This document shows, piece after piece, positions 1-7,221 of a stretch of DNA of 17,030 nucleotides. The position numbers were made by a program, and so were the translations under genes. Origin of the DNA: Candidatus Zixiibacteriota bacterium (GTDB lineage Bacteria > Zixibacteria > MSB-5A5 > GN15 > PGXB01). Position 1 is the first letter of the stretch, and each line of letters begins with the position of its first letter. The notes beneath the pieces were generated by a model. That model saw only the letters and a list, made by a program, of their open reading frames with translations. It did not search any database and was not told the origin of the DNA. The DNA is taken from positions 378,529 to 395,558 of the forward strand of contig LS998015.1 of the NCBI GenBank assembly GCA_900498245.1. The letters are read 5' to 3'.

Positions 1-122
1 TTCCGCAAAATATATCGTTTTCATTCTTGGCGCGGGAATTTTAAAGGCAGAAATTTCTTGATAATCAGCCGTTGGGAGTCGATATTGAAAAAGAATCGGC
101 CGTTAATAATAGGGAATTATAT

Positions 123-602
123 ATGCGTTTTAAGATATATATTCACGCCCTCGGCATCTGGTTTATTTTCCTCATCTTCGCCATTTTCAACGGGATCATT
201 CGGAATATTTTCCTGGAGCCGATACTGGGCGGCTACCCGGCCCATCTTATTTCGGTGGGAGCGCTCGCGGGGTTTGTGCTTATAGTCACCTATATTTTTA
301 TCAAGCACTCCCGCTTAAGAATTCCGGCTGTCGACCTTTACCTGATCGGCCTTTTATGGGCGCTAATTACAGCGCTCTTCGAATTCGGCTTTGGGCATTA
401 TGTTATGGGGAATTCCTGGGATTCTCTTATCGCCGATTATGATATCGCCCGGGGCCGCCTCTGGGTGCTGATCCTTCTTTGCGAACTCCTGGCGCCAGCG
501 GTCTTTTCGATGACAATCAAGAAGCATTCGCATCAAAAAAGAAATTCATTGGAGCCGAAAGAACCACAGCCCCCGATTCATACCCCGCGTCACGACATAT
601 AG
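123..602 (+). CDS. Small four-helix integral membrane protein of unknown function
   Basis: The reading frame is open from a TTG at 72, but I chose the ATG at 123 because AGGGA at 111-115 gives a well-spaced ribosome binding site and the first membrane helix follows at once. The 159-residue product has four hydrophobic segments at about residues 7-26, 40-60, 71-91 and 112-131. It ends in a hydrophilic tail rich in Lys, His and Pro. The stretch between helices 3 and 4 (residues 86-114, with FEFGFGHYVMG, then SW, then DY, then GRLW) has the look of a conserved motif seen in small bacterial membrane proteins of unknown function; that resemblance is from memory. It probably sits in the cytoplasmic membrane. 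No partner is evident: the next gene is convergent. I see no clear promoter in bases 1-122. The gene call is firm; function is unknown. Confidence 0.82.
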   Translation: MRFKIYIHALGIWFIFLIFAIFNGIIRNIFLEPILGGYPAHLISVGALAGFVLIVTYIFIKHSRLRIPAVDLYLIGLLWALITALFEFGFGHYVMGNSWDSLIADYDIARGRLWVLILLCELLAPAVFSMTIKKHSHQKRNSLEPKEPQPPIHTPRHDI

Positions 603-665
603 CACATTTTATTGTAGTTCCCGATAGCCAGATATCAAGATATTGATGCAATTTTCGCGGGTATT

Positions 666-1175
666 TCAAATGGAAAAGCGCCAGCCGCAATAATAGTCGC
701 GTTCTCCGGGGTCGGGCGGGCAGGCGATGCATTCGGTTTTGACACGGGGATCAATCGTCCGGGCGAATTCCGTATATTCGACTATTCCGACCGATTTGCA
801 GGGGAAAAGAGGGAGATTTTTTCTTCGCCGCGCCGACTGCACCCGGCAATCGACCATTCTGAAAATAAAAGAAGATTCTGTCTCATCGGTAATAATTTGT
901 TCATTGAGAAACGCATAAAGGCGGTAACCGAGGGCAATTTTGAGAGCCGGAAGGCCGCCGTCGGGAGCGATCTGGTGCCGTTCCATGATCCGTTTGGCCT
1001 CGATTCGGGTGAAATCCCGCCAGGCCTCGGTGTCGAGTCTGATCGCGGTCTCCATGCCGCACTCTTTCTCCACCGCCTGGAACCAGAGACCGTCATGAGC
1101 CAGCCAGTTCTTGGCGAAATCGATGAGCATCGCTTCGAGTGTTTCCCGCGGGATATTTTTCAATCGGTCGTTCAT
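666..1175 (-). CDS. DUF6125-like cytosolic protein with C-terminal cysteine cluster
   Basis: A 169-residue soluble protein with no signal peptide or membrane helix. The N-terminal half (METAIRLDTEAWRDF, then IEAKRIM around residues 41-64) and the C-terminal cysteines match my recollection of the DUF6125 family, whose biochemical role is unknown. Cysteines at 110, 126, 149, 152 and 163 include a CxxC pair (ECIAC) and could bind a metal or an Fe-S cluster; this is inference. The start ATG at 1175-1173 is preceded on the minus strand by AAGGAAA, a fair ribosome binding site. It is divergent from the septum-protein gene across a 91-base gap and convergent with the upstream membrane protein gene. 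A distant relation to L-2-amino-thiazoline-4-carboxylate hydrolase-like proteins is possible but not shown by any residue I can identify. Confidence 0.8.
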   Translation of the reverse strand: MNDRLKNIPRETLEAMLIDFAKNWLAHDGLWFQAVEKECGMETAIRLDTEAWRDFTRIEAKRIMERHQIAPDGGLPALKIALGYRLYAFLNEQIITDETESSFIFRMVDCRVQSARRRKNLPLFPCKSVGIVEYTEFARTIDPRVKTECIACPPDPGERDYYCGWRFSI

Positions 1176-1266
1176 ATTATTTCCTTATCAGATAATTCAT
1201 CGTTTTCCGGCAATTTATAAAAAAATTATCTTGCGAAAAAGAGCCAAATTAATTAAATCGTGCACC

Positions 1267-1650
1267 ATGCCACGAAGAAAGAGAAAATCGCTTTTCTCGC
1301 TGTTCCGCCGCGATAAAAACCGCCCCTCCGACAGGGGCGATCTGCTCAGCCGCCTCTCCAACAGCGATCAGAAATTCCGCCGGATTCTTTTCCGTGTCAC
1401 CGCCGTTATGGTAATTATCTTTATGGGGTATGCCTTTTTCAGCGGGACCTTCGGCTTTATCCATATCGCTAAACTGCGCGCCCACAAGCAGGACCTTATC
1501 GATGAAAATCAGCGTCTGCTGGTGAAACTGATCGACGCGGATATCGCCCGGGATCGGCTCCAGCACGACTGGTACTATATCGAATATATCGCCCGCACCA
1601 AGCATCTTCTCTCCCGCCCCGGCGAGGTTATTTACCGCTTCAAAGAATAA
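1267..1650 (+). CDS. FtsB/DivIC-like septum formation initiator
   Basis: A 127-residue bitopic protein of the FtsB/DivIC family, which in other bacteria joins FtsL and FtsQ/DivIB in the divisome. It has a very basic cytoplasmic N-terminus (MPRRKRK onward, residues 1-40), one membrane helix at about 41-66, a periplasmic coiled coil at about 66-100 (ENQRLLVKLIDAD), and a closing IEYIARTKHLLSRPGEVIY segment that resembles the typical FtsB/DivIC C-terminal motif. I chose the ATG at 1267 although no good Shine-Dalgarno precedes it; an in-frame TTG at 1231 would add 12 residues. It ends 15 bases before recO, so the two are probably co-transcribed. Length is normal for the family. Whether it is the FtsB or the DivIC equivalent cannot be decided here. 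Confidence 0.85.
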   Translation: MPRRKRKSLFSLFRRDKNRPSDRGDLLSRLSNSDQKFRRILFRVTAVMVIIFMGYAFFSGTFGFIHIAKLRAHKQDLIDENQRLLVKLIDADIARDRLQHDWYYIEYIARTKHLLSRPGEVIYRFKE

Positions 1651-1665
1651 TCCTGCGGTGTTCCG

Positions 1666-2469
1666 ATGCCCCAGGTCAAATCAGAAGGGATCATCTTAAA
1701 GGCGATCGACTGGAAAGAAAATTCCCGGATCGTCACCTTTTTCACCGATAATTTCGGTCGCCAGACCATAATCGACCGCGGCGGCCGCTCGATGAAATCG
1801 AAGCGGGGACGGCTTCTGACATTCAGCCGTCTGGAGATCGAGTATTTCAAATCGGAAAAGACAGGAACCGGGTATCTTTCAGAAGTCGAGATTCTGGAAG
1901 CCTTCTCTCTGGAGAAAGAGGGGACCCTGGGGCGGTTGACATTCGCGTCGGCGTCGCTGGAACTTCTTTATGACCTTCTGGCCGAAGAAGACCCGCAGCC
2001 GGAGTTGTATTATTTGACGGTCCAGTTTCTTCGCCTGACCGATACCGCTCCCCGAGAGTCGCTTCTGCCTTTATTTCTGGCCTATTTTATCAAGGCGATG
2101 TCATTTCTGGGATACCGCCCCAATTTCGCCGGGTGTGTCGGATGCGGCAAAGGGCGCGAAGAGTCAGCCCTGACCGGCGCCGAGAGTACGAATGGTAAGT
2201 TTTATTTCTTCACGCCGGAGCGGGGCGGCCTGGTCTGTCCGACTTGCCAAATAATGGGAGAGTATTATATTAAACTCCAATCGGAACGGCTGGATCGGAT
2301 TTACTCCCTGCAGACGGCGTCGCTGGCCGAAGCGAGCGCTGTCAGGATGAATATGAAAGAGGGCGACGAGATTCTGGAACTTCTGACCGCCTTTCTGAGA
2401 TACCAGACCGAGGCGAAAGAGTTGAATTCGCTGAAGTTTCTGGAGAAACTGCGGAAGGCGCAAGTATGA
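1666..2469 (+). CDS. recO: DNA repair protein RecO
   Basis: RecO acts with RecF and RecR to load RecA on SSB-coated single-stranded DNA and anneals strands during gap repair. The 267-residue product has the family length. The N-terminal OB fold covers about residues 1-80 (KSEGIILKAIDWKENSRIV, GRGG-like turn at 38-41, KSKRGRLLTF). A helical middle follows, then a zinc site with CxxC pairs at Cys157/Cys160 and Cys191/Cys194, and a C-terminal helical domain. The start ATG at 1666 has only a weak ribosome binding site, consistent with coupling to the septum gene 15 bases upstream. The stop overlaps the next start in an ATGA arrangement (2466-2469). In many genomes recO neighbours a glycyl-tRNA synthetase gene; here an AlbA_2 gene separates the two. 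Confidence 0.95.
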   Translation: MPQVKSEGIILKAIDWKENSRIVTFFTDNFGRQTIIDRGGRSMKSKRGRLLTFSRLEIEYFKSEKTGTGYLSEVEILEAFSLEKEGTLGRLTFASASLELLYDLLAEEDPQPELYYLTVQFLRLTDTAPRESLLPLFLAYFIKAMSFLGYRPNFAGCVGCGKGREESALTGAESTNGKFYFFTPERGGLVCPTCQIMGEYYIKLQSERLDRIYSLQTASLAEASAVRMNMKEGDEILELLTAFLRYQTEAKELNSLKFLEKLRKAQV

Positions 2470-3686
2470 ATCCGTCAGCAGGGACTCCTGACGGCGCAAA
2501 GAAAAGATGCATGGAAAACGATAATTTACAAATTGACAAATATTTCAGGGAAGTTGAGGAATTGGTCAAAAATGACACACCTGAATCATATTTATTAGAA
2601 TATAAACGGGAATTGAATATCGAAGCGGACAAGGAAAAAAAGGAATTTCTTGCTGATATTTCGGCTTTTGCGAACAAATTTGGCGGCCGAATTATTTTTG
2701 GAGTACAGGAAAAAAGAGATAAAGAAGGTAAGAGCACTGGTCGGCCTGAAAAAATAGTGGGTATTGGGTCCATAAATGAAGATGAACTGAAAAGCAAGAT
2801 TGAAAGCATTCTTGATACCGGTATTCAACCTAAAATTACTCAAAAGCAAGTACATATTGTTCGGTCGGGGGACGTTAGTATTGTTATAATAGACATTGCA
2901 CGTAGCCTTTATGGCCCGCATTGCATTTGGTTCAAGCAATCTGGTAGGTTTTATAAAAGAACAAGCGTTGGGAAAATTCAAATGGATGTTATTGAATTAA
3001 GAGAAGCTTTTATGCAGGCCAATGAATGGAAAAAACAGGCCGACAATTTTCGTGATGATAGATTTGAGGAAATTCTTTCTGAGCTTTCGGAGGATGTAAA
3101 AAATGCGGAAGCGATATTTGTCTTGCATATTGTGCCCCTAGGCGTCGCACGGGAATCTATTGATTTTAAATTAATCCAAAAATATGCAGTAGAGATCTTT
3201 TCAAGATACTTTGGGATGTATAATTTTAGAAATACTTTAGACGGATTTATTGTCTGCAAATTAGGACAGAAGGGTATTCTTTTTCTCAGAAATGGTGCCC
3301 TTGAAGGTTTCCAGCAACTGCCCCTAAATCCAAAGAAATGTGAGGATATAAAATTTCTGCTTCTTGATGGTCATTATATTGAAAATCTGATAGATGAATT
3401 GCTCAAGAAATACATTGATTTCGCCAGGATAACTAAAATTCAACCGCCAATAGCGTTATATTTAAGCATGATGGTGCCAGATGATTGTATCCTAGATATT
3501 TCCGGAAAGGGAAACGGAATTGATTTCATTGATGAATTTCGCGAAAAGCAGTTTGATAGACGTAAATTGAAATTTGGCGGCATTGTTATTGATAATTATG
3601 ACATTGATACTAAAAAGAACTTGTGTGGATTATATGATATTTTATGGCAATCAGGAGGATGGCCGGAGCGCCCTTATAAGAATTAG
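2466..3686 (+). CDS. AlbA_2 (Schlafen-like) domain protein, AT-rich accessory gene
   Basis: A 406-residue protein whose residues 38-180 form an AlbA_2 domain: ESYLLEYKREL, then FLADISAFANKFGGRIIFGV, then IGSINEDELKSKIES and a YKRTSVGKIQM segment. This domain is found in Schlafen-like proteins, transcriptional regulators and some defence proteins and is thought to bind nucleic acid. The C-terminal half (about 195-406) is not a family I recognise; it lacks the usual helicase or winged-helix extension I would look for. ATG at 2466 has GGAAGG at 2453-2458 and overlaps the recO stop by 4 bases, but its first 15 codons lie over a palindrome; the ATG at 2511 (391 residues) may be the original start. 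Base and codon use is much more AT-rich than recO and glyS, which suggests horizontal acquisition. Confidence 0.85.
   Translation: MNPSAGTPDGAKKRCMENDNLQIDKYFREVEELVKNDTPESYLLEYKRELNIEADKEKKEFLADISAFANKFGGRIIFGVQEKRDKEGKSTGRPEKIVGIGSINEDELKSKIESILDTGIQPKITQKQVHIVRSGDVSIVIIDIARSLYGPHCIWFKQSGRFYKRTSVGKIQMDVIELREAFMQANEWKKQADNFRDDRFEEILSELSEDVKNAEAIFVLHIVPLGVARESIDFKLIQKYAVEIFSRYFGMYNFRNTLDGFIVCKLGQKGILFLRNGALEGFQQLPLNPKKCEDIKFLLLDGHYIENLIDELLKKYIDFARITKIQPPIALYLSMMVPDDCILDISGKGNGIDFIDEFREKQFDRRKLKFGGIVIDNYDIDTKKNLCGLYDILWQSGGWPERPYKN
2472..2494. repeat. Palindrome at recO end / AlbA_2 start
   Basis: CCGTCAG at 2472-2478 is the perfect reverse complement of CTGACGG at 2488-2494, with a 9-base loop (CAGGGACTC). 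It begins immediately after the recO stop codon and lies under codons 3-10 of the longest AlbA_2 reading frame. It looks like a dispersed intergenic hairpin (REP-like) rather than coding sequence; no second copy is seen in this window. Confidence 0.6.
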
Positions 3687-3690
3687 TTAG

Positions 3691-3711
3691 CGCCACCCCT
3701 CGGGGTGGGCG
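3691..3711. repeat. Imperfect palindrome after the AlbA_2 gene
   Basis: CGCCACCCC at 3691-3699 pairs with GGGGTGGGCG at 3702-3711 apart from one bulged G. It starts 4 bases after the AlbA_2 stop codon. There is no run of T on either side, so it does not look like an intrinsic terminator. Together with 2472-2494 it brackets the AlbA_2 gene. Confidence 0.5.
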
Positions 3712-3754
3712 ATGATACGAATAATAATATAACCGGAGATAGACAGGCAACATT

Positions 3755-5068
3755 ATGGCGAAAAAGACTGACGACAAGATGGATCGACTGGTATCACTGT
3801 GCAAACGGCGCGGATATGTATTTCCGTCATCGGAAATCTACGGCGGCCTCAATTCCTGCTGGGATTATGGGCCGCTTGGGGCGGAACTGAAACGGAACAT
3901 CAAGACTTTCTGGTGGGAGGCAATGACGGCCCGGCGCGATGATGTCGAGGGGCTCGACGCCGCTATCCTGATGCACCCGCAGGTCTGGGTGACCTCGGGG
4001 CATGTGGCGGAATTCCACGACCCGTTGATCGACTGCAAGACCTGCAAGGCCCGGTTCCGGGCGGATGATTTGGCCGGGAAGACCAAATGTCCCAACTGCG
4101 GCAATGAGACGCTCACCGAATCGCGGCAGTTCAACCTGATGTTCAAGACCTTCATGGGGCCGGTGGAAGATTCGACCGCGGTGGTGTACCTTCGCCCCGA
4201 AACGGCGCAGGGGATCTATGTCAATTTTCTCAACGTGAAAAATTCCTCGCGGCAAAAAATCCCGTTCGGTATCGCCCAGATCGGCAAAGCGTTCCGCAAT
4301 GAAATCACCCCCGGCAATTTCATTTTCCGCACCCGGGAATTCGAGCAGATGGAAATGCAGTTCTTCATTCAACCGTCGGAGGATGAAAAATGGTTCGAAT
4401 ACTGGCGGCAAGAGCGCTGGAACTGGTATCTGGAACTCGGTATCAAGCCGGACAAAATCCGCTGGCACGAGCACGGTAAAGGAGAACTGGCGCACTACGC
4501 CAAGAAGGCGTACGATATCGAATATGAATTCCCGTTCGGGTGGAAAGAACTCGAGGGTGTCCATAACCGGACCGATTTCGATCTCTCGCGCCATCAACAG
4601 GCGACCGGGAAAGATTTGCAGTATTTCGACGAGCGTTTTCCCCAGAAGTTTGTACCGTACATTATCGAGACCTCGGCGGGATGCGACCGCACCCTTCTGA
4701 CGGTGCTGGTTGATGCTTACGATGAGGACCCGTCGCGGGGCGAGAAATCCTCGGTTTTGAGATTATCCCCCAAAATTGCGCCGATCAAGGCGGCCATATT
4801 TCCGCTGGTAAACAAAGACGGGATGCCGGAGATTGCCGAGAAGGTTTATCATGATCTCAAGAAGAAATTCAAGGTGTTCTATGACGACGGCGGCTCGGTA
4901 GGGCGGCGCTACGCCCGGATGGATGAGGCCGGGTGCCCGTTCTGTATCACTATCGATGGGCAGACCAAAGAGGATGATACGGTTACCATCCGCGACCGCG
5001 ATAGCATGGCGCAAACGAGGCATAAGATCGGGGAATTGGAAGCGATAATTGCGGAAAAGATAAAATAA
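3755..5068 (+). CDS. glyS: Glycine--tRNA ligase, single-chain (alpha2) class II type
   Basis: Charges tRNA-Gly with glycine using ATP in the cytoplasm. The 437-residue protein is the dimeric, eukaryote/archaeal-like GlyRS also found in many bacteria, not the alpha2beta2 form. Visible parts: motif 1 around residues 38-54 (YGPLGAELKRNIKTFWW); a zinc-ribbon insertion with Cys94, Cys97, Cys112 and Cys115; RPETAQGIY at 147-155, a GlyRS signature; motif 2 at about 181-205 (FRNE then FRTREFEQMEMQ); motif 3 at about 304-320 (IETSAGCDRTLL); and an anticodon-binding domain from about 339 to the end. Length fits the bacterial family. The ATG at 3755 is preceded by CCGGAGA and CAGG, neither ideally spaced. 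It lies 68 bases after the AlbA_2 gene, and its GC-rich codon use contrasts with AT-rich genes on both sides. Confidence 0.97.
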   Translation: MAKKTDDKMDRLVSLCKRRGYVFPSSEIYGGLNSCWDYGPLGAELKRNIKTFWWEAMTARRDDVEGLDAAILMHPQVWVTSGHVAEFHDPLIDCKTCKARFRADDLAGKTKCPNCGNETLTESRQFNLMFKTFMGPVEDSTAVVYLRPETAQGIYVNFLNVKNSSRQKIPFGIAQIGKAFRNEITPGNFIFRTREFEQMEMQFFIQPSEDEKWFEYWRQERWNWYLELGIKPDKIRWHEHGKGELAHYAKKAYDIEYEFPFGWKELEGVHNRTDFDLSRHQQATGKDLQYFDERFPQKFVPYIIETSAGCDRTLLTVLVDAYDEDPSRGEKSSVLRLSPKIAPIKAAIFPLVNKDGMPEIAEKVYHDLKKKFKVFYDDGGSVGRRYARMDEAGCPFCITIDGQTKEDDTVTIRDRDSMAQTRHKIGELEAIIAEKIK

Positions 5069-5200
5069 TTGGCACCGACAATTGAGTGTATACCAATATT
5101 TTGACAAAAAAAACAAATATTCCGCATTTAAGCATGGCGCGGGATGGTGTTCACTCGCATACTAATGATGTCACGATAATGAATTAGATCTAGTTTTTTG

Positions 5201-5230
5201 TTGCCAATTGAGATGAGAATTTCCTATTTT
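5201..5230 (+). promoter_or_regulatory. Candidate promoter upstream of the AT-rich gene pair
   Basis: TTGCCA at 5201-5206 and TATTTT at 5225-5230 are 18 bases apart, a sigma70-like layout. The predicted start would give a leader of only about 13 bases before the ATG at 5251, which has no Shine-Dalgarno. The surrounding DNA is AT-rich, so chance matches are likely. The rest of the 182-base gap after glyS shows only an imperfect AT-rich dyad near 5094-5121. Confidence 0.25.
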
Positions 5231-5250
5231 TCGGTAATTATTTCTCCAAG

Positions 5251-5907
5251 ATGGAGCCCATTTTGCTGGGATACGGAAAAATTAAAAGCTCTCTTTTTTT
5301 AATTTTATTATTGAATTTGATGATTGCTATTTGTTTGTCAAGTGCATTCGCCAATCAAAACTCTGATACAAATTCAATCTCCGATACTGCAATAAAACAT
5401 TTAGGCATTTGGAATATCGTGGATACATTTGTATTTAAGCAGCAACATTGGATTACTGCCTGTGGTTTTATTTTGACAATCGTAGGCTTAGTCTTAGGAT
5501 ATTTCAAGGTGAAAACAAGAATTGACAAGTTTCGAAATCAGGCGAAGGCGAATATTTCAATTGCTAATCTTGCTACCACGAAGGCATTAGTTGAAGAATT
5601 AATTACCGGCAAAATAGCAGCTAACGTTCCACTTCTTCAGAGAAAAACCATCGATTTGTGTAATATGCTGATTCAACTTAGTCAGCTAATTCCTTTTGAA
5701 AATGAAGAGTCGCATAGTCAACTTAAAAACTATATTGGTGTAATACGAGTTTTCGAGAGGCAAATTACCAATGATATGCAGCTTGGAAGCAAAAGCCTGG
5801 ATATAAAGAGATATTTCAGTAATCTTATGGCAATTAAGGTCTTTTTATTAGAAACTCAAAATGCGATGAATATTTTGAATAGAGGTAGGATAAATGATTC
5901 CAAATGA
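5251..5907 (+). CDS. Membrane-anchored protein of unknown function
   Basis: A 218-residue protein in AT-rich DNA that I do not recognise. Residues 13-33 are strongly hydrophobic and end in SAFA-NQ, so they may be a cleaved signal peptide or a first membrane helix. Residues 67-85 (ITACGFILTIVGLVLGYF) form a clear membrane helix, followed by a positively charged stretch (KVKTRIDKFRNQAK) that predicts a cytoplasmic C-terminal domain. Residues 90-218 appear all-helical. The ATG at 5251 has no convincing ribosome binding site, so the start is uncertain. Its last 14 bases overlap the next gene, which argues for a two-gene unit. Composition is like that of the AlbA_2 gene and unlike glyS. Confidence 0.7.
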   Translation: MEPILLGYGKIKSSLFLILLLNLMIAICLSSAFANQNSDTNSISDTAIKHLGIWNIVDTFVFKQQHWITACGFILTIVGLVLGYFKVKTRIDKFRNQAKANISIANLATTKALVEELITGKIAANVPLLQRKTIDLCNMLIQLSQLIPFENEESHSQLKNYIGVIRVFERQITNDMQLGSKSLDIKRYFSNLMAIKVFLLETQNAMNILNRGRINDSK

Positions 5908-6325
5908 TTACCTGAAAATCTTCTGGGGTATGTACAAAAAAACAAAGGAAAATAAGCTCAATTGGAGCAAGGGCACGAAGGCTAATGAATTCATAGCAGC
6001 AGTTGGCTTCTACATAGCAGTAATTCAAAAAAATATTGAATCTGTCGATTACAATGAATATGAGCGGATTTATTTTTCCTTGCGAGAACAAGAGGGCGAT
6101 GAGATTGATTCTTTTGATATTACCGATGACGAGAAAGGTTTTAAGGAGGCAAATGAGTTATTTCTTGGCGCTCGAAGGAGTGCTTTGAAAATCAATGAAG
6201 CGGTCAAAGAATTGGAGAAGGAACTGGGAGTTGACGATGAGATTCTTGAACCGCCTGAATTAACACCGCCACCGGATAGTGAACATCCACCGGAAATAAA
6301 AGAAGATGATGACTTGCCTTTTTAA
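5894..6325 (+). CDS. Small acidic protein with an SSB-like C-terminal peptide (DDDLPF)
   Basis: A 143-residue protein of unknown family. Residues 1-112 look mostly helical and contain no OB-fold pattern that I can see. Residues 113-136 are a Pro/Glu/Asp-rich linker (EPPELTPPPDSEHPP). The last residues are EDDDLPF followed directly by the stop. This terminal peptide is nearly the same as the conserved acidic tip of bacterial SSB (DDDIPF in E. coli, DDDLPF in B. subtilis), which docks RecO, RecG, PriA, RecQ, exonuclease I and other genome-maintenance proteins. I infer that the protein may borrow that docking site. AGAGG at 5881-5885 and AGG at 5887-5889 give good translation signals for the ATG at 5894, and the gene overlaps its membrane-protein neighbour by 14 bases. 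The DNA is AT-rich and the gene is probably acquired. Confidence 0.75.
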   Translation: MIPNDYLKIFWGMYKKTKENKLNWSKGTKANEFIAAVGFYIAVIQKNIESVDYNEYERIYFSLREQEGDEIDSFDITDDEKGFKEANELFLGARRSALKINEAVKELEKELGVDDEILEPPELTPPPDSEHPPEIKEDDDLPF

Positions 6326-6443
6326 TGCGCAATAAACCAAATGAAATGTCGAATCTTTTGGAACTGCTGTTATAACGTATTATTTCATATAAATGTCCAT
6401 TCTTTTGTTGCAATCAATCATTTTTGATATCATAGTGACGTAG

Positions 6444-6477
6444 GGCAGAACCCCTGACAAAGTCTTGCGGTTCTGCC
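6444..6477. repeat. Nine-base-pair intergenic hairpin
   Basis: GGCAGAACC at 6444-6452 is the perfect reverse complement of GGTTCTGCC at 6469-6477, with a 16-base loop. It sits in the 186-base gap after the SSB-tail gene, 34 bases before the next ATG. No T-run follows, so it is not a standard terminator. The loop-to-stem junction contains TCTTGCG, a word also found in two hairpins near 15.3 kb. I see no other feature in this gap. Confidence 0.6.
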
Positions 6478-6511
6478 GTTCTGTCTACTTCGGGCAATCG
6501 AAAGGAATTTT

Positions 6512-7048
6512 ATGAAGTCAAAATTAATCAGTCTAATAGTTATTATCGGCATTCTGTTTGGCTATGTCATGACGGTCTCCGCACAGGAAGCGAAGAAGGC
6601 CGAGGGGCTGGAGCAGTTGAAATTTCTCGAAGGAGAATGGATCGGCGAAGGGGGCGGCCAACCGGGGCAGGGGACAGGCGGATTCAGTTTCGAAAGCGAC
6701 CTCCAGGGGAAAGTGCTGATTCGGAAGAATTACGCCGAGTATCCGGCCACCAAAGAAAAACCGGCGTACCGTCACGATGACCTGATGGTCATCTCTCAAC
6801 AACCGGGCGACACCATGCGGGCGGTTTATTGGGACAACGAGGGGCATGTCATCAATTACACCGTTCATCCGCAACCGGATTCGGGGAGTGCTGTCTTTGT
6901 AAGCGAACCGTCACAGAACTCGCCGCAATTCCGTCTGACTTACAAAATGGAAGAAAACGACCGTTTGGCCATCATCTTCGAGATTGCCCCTCCCGGCCAG
7001 CCGGAGGCCTTTTCCCGTTATATCGAAGCGGCGGCGCACAGGAAATAG
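6512..7048 (+). CDS. Secreted DUF1579-like / lipocalin-like beta-barrel protein
   Basis: A 178-residue exported protein. Residues 1-24 form a Sec signal peptide (MKSKL, then a hydrophobic core, ending VSA-QE). The mature part starts with LEQLKFLEGEWIGEG (residues 33-47), typical of small lipocalin-like or DUF1579-like proteins that are often called putative exported proteins or heme-binding-like beta barrels. Further strands follow: FSFESDLQGKVLIRKNY, a middle RAVYWDNEGHVINYT, and a closing RLTYKMEENDRLAIIFEIAPP. No catalytic residues are evident and the ligand is unknown. AAAGGA a few bases before the ATG at 6512 is a good ribosome binding site. Base composition returns here to the GC-richer style of the core genes. 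It is convergent with the lipoprotein gene; the 173 bases between them hold nothing I can identify. Confidence 0.8.
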   Translation: MKSKLISLIVIIGILFGYVMTVSAQEAKKAEGLEQLKFLEGEWIGEGGGQPGQGTGGFSFESDLQGKVLIRKNYAEYPATKEKPAYRHDDLMVISQQPGDTMRAVYWDNEGHVINYTVHPQPDSGSAVFVSEPSQNSPQFRLTYKMEENDRLAIIFEIAPPGQPEAFSRYIEAAAHRK

Positions 7049-7221
7049 ACAAATTTTGCCAGTAAATTCGTTAAGAGAGGAATTATCCCTTCACCGTCAT
7101 TCGTCTTTACACTCGCGCCTGAATCTCGGCCCCGTGACGGCAGAAATATGTATGGCGGAAGTTCCCGGGAATCTTAAACTCCAGGCCAAGAGCCGCTTAC
7201 ATCGCCACTAATGATATTTTA

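Noticed and set aside
3827-4597. A 256-codon open frame antisense to glyS
   Set aside because: glyS on the other strand has every class II synthetase motif; this frame has no family signature.
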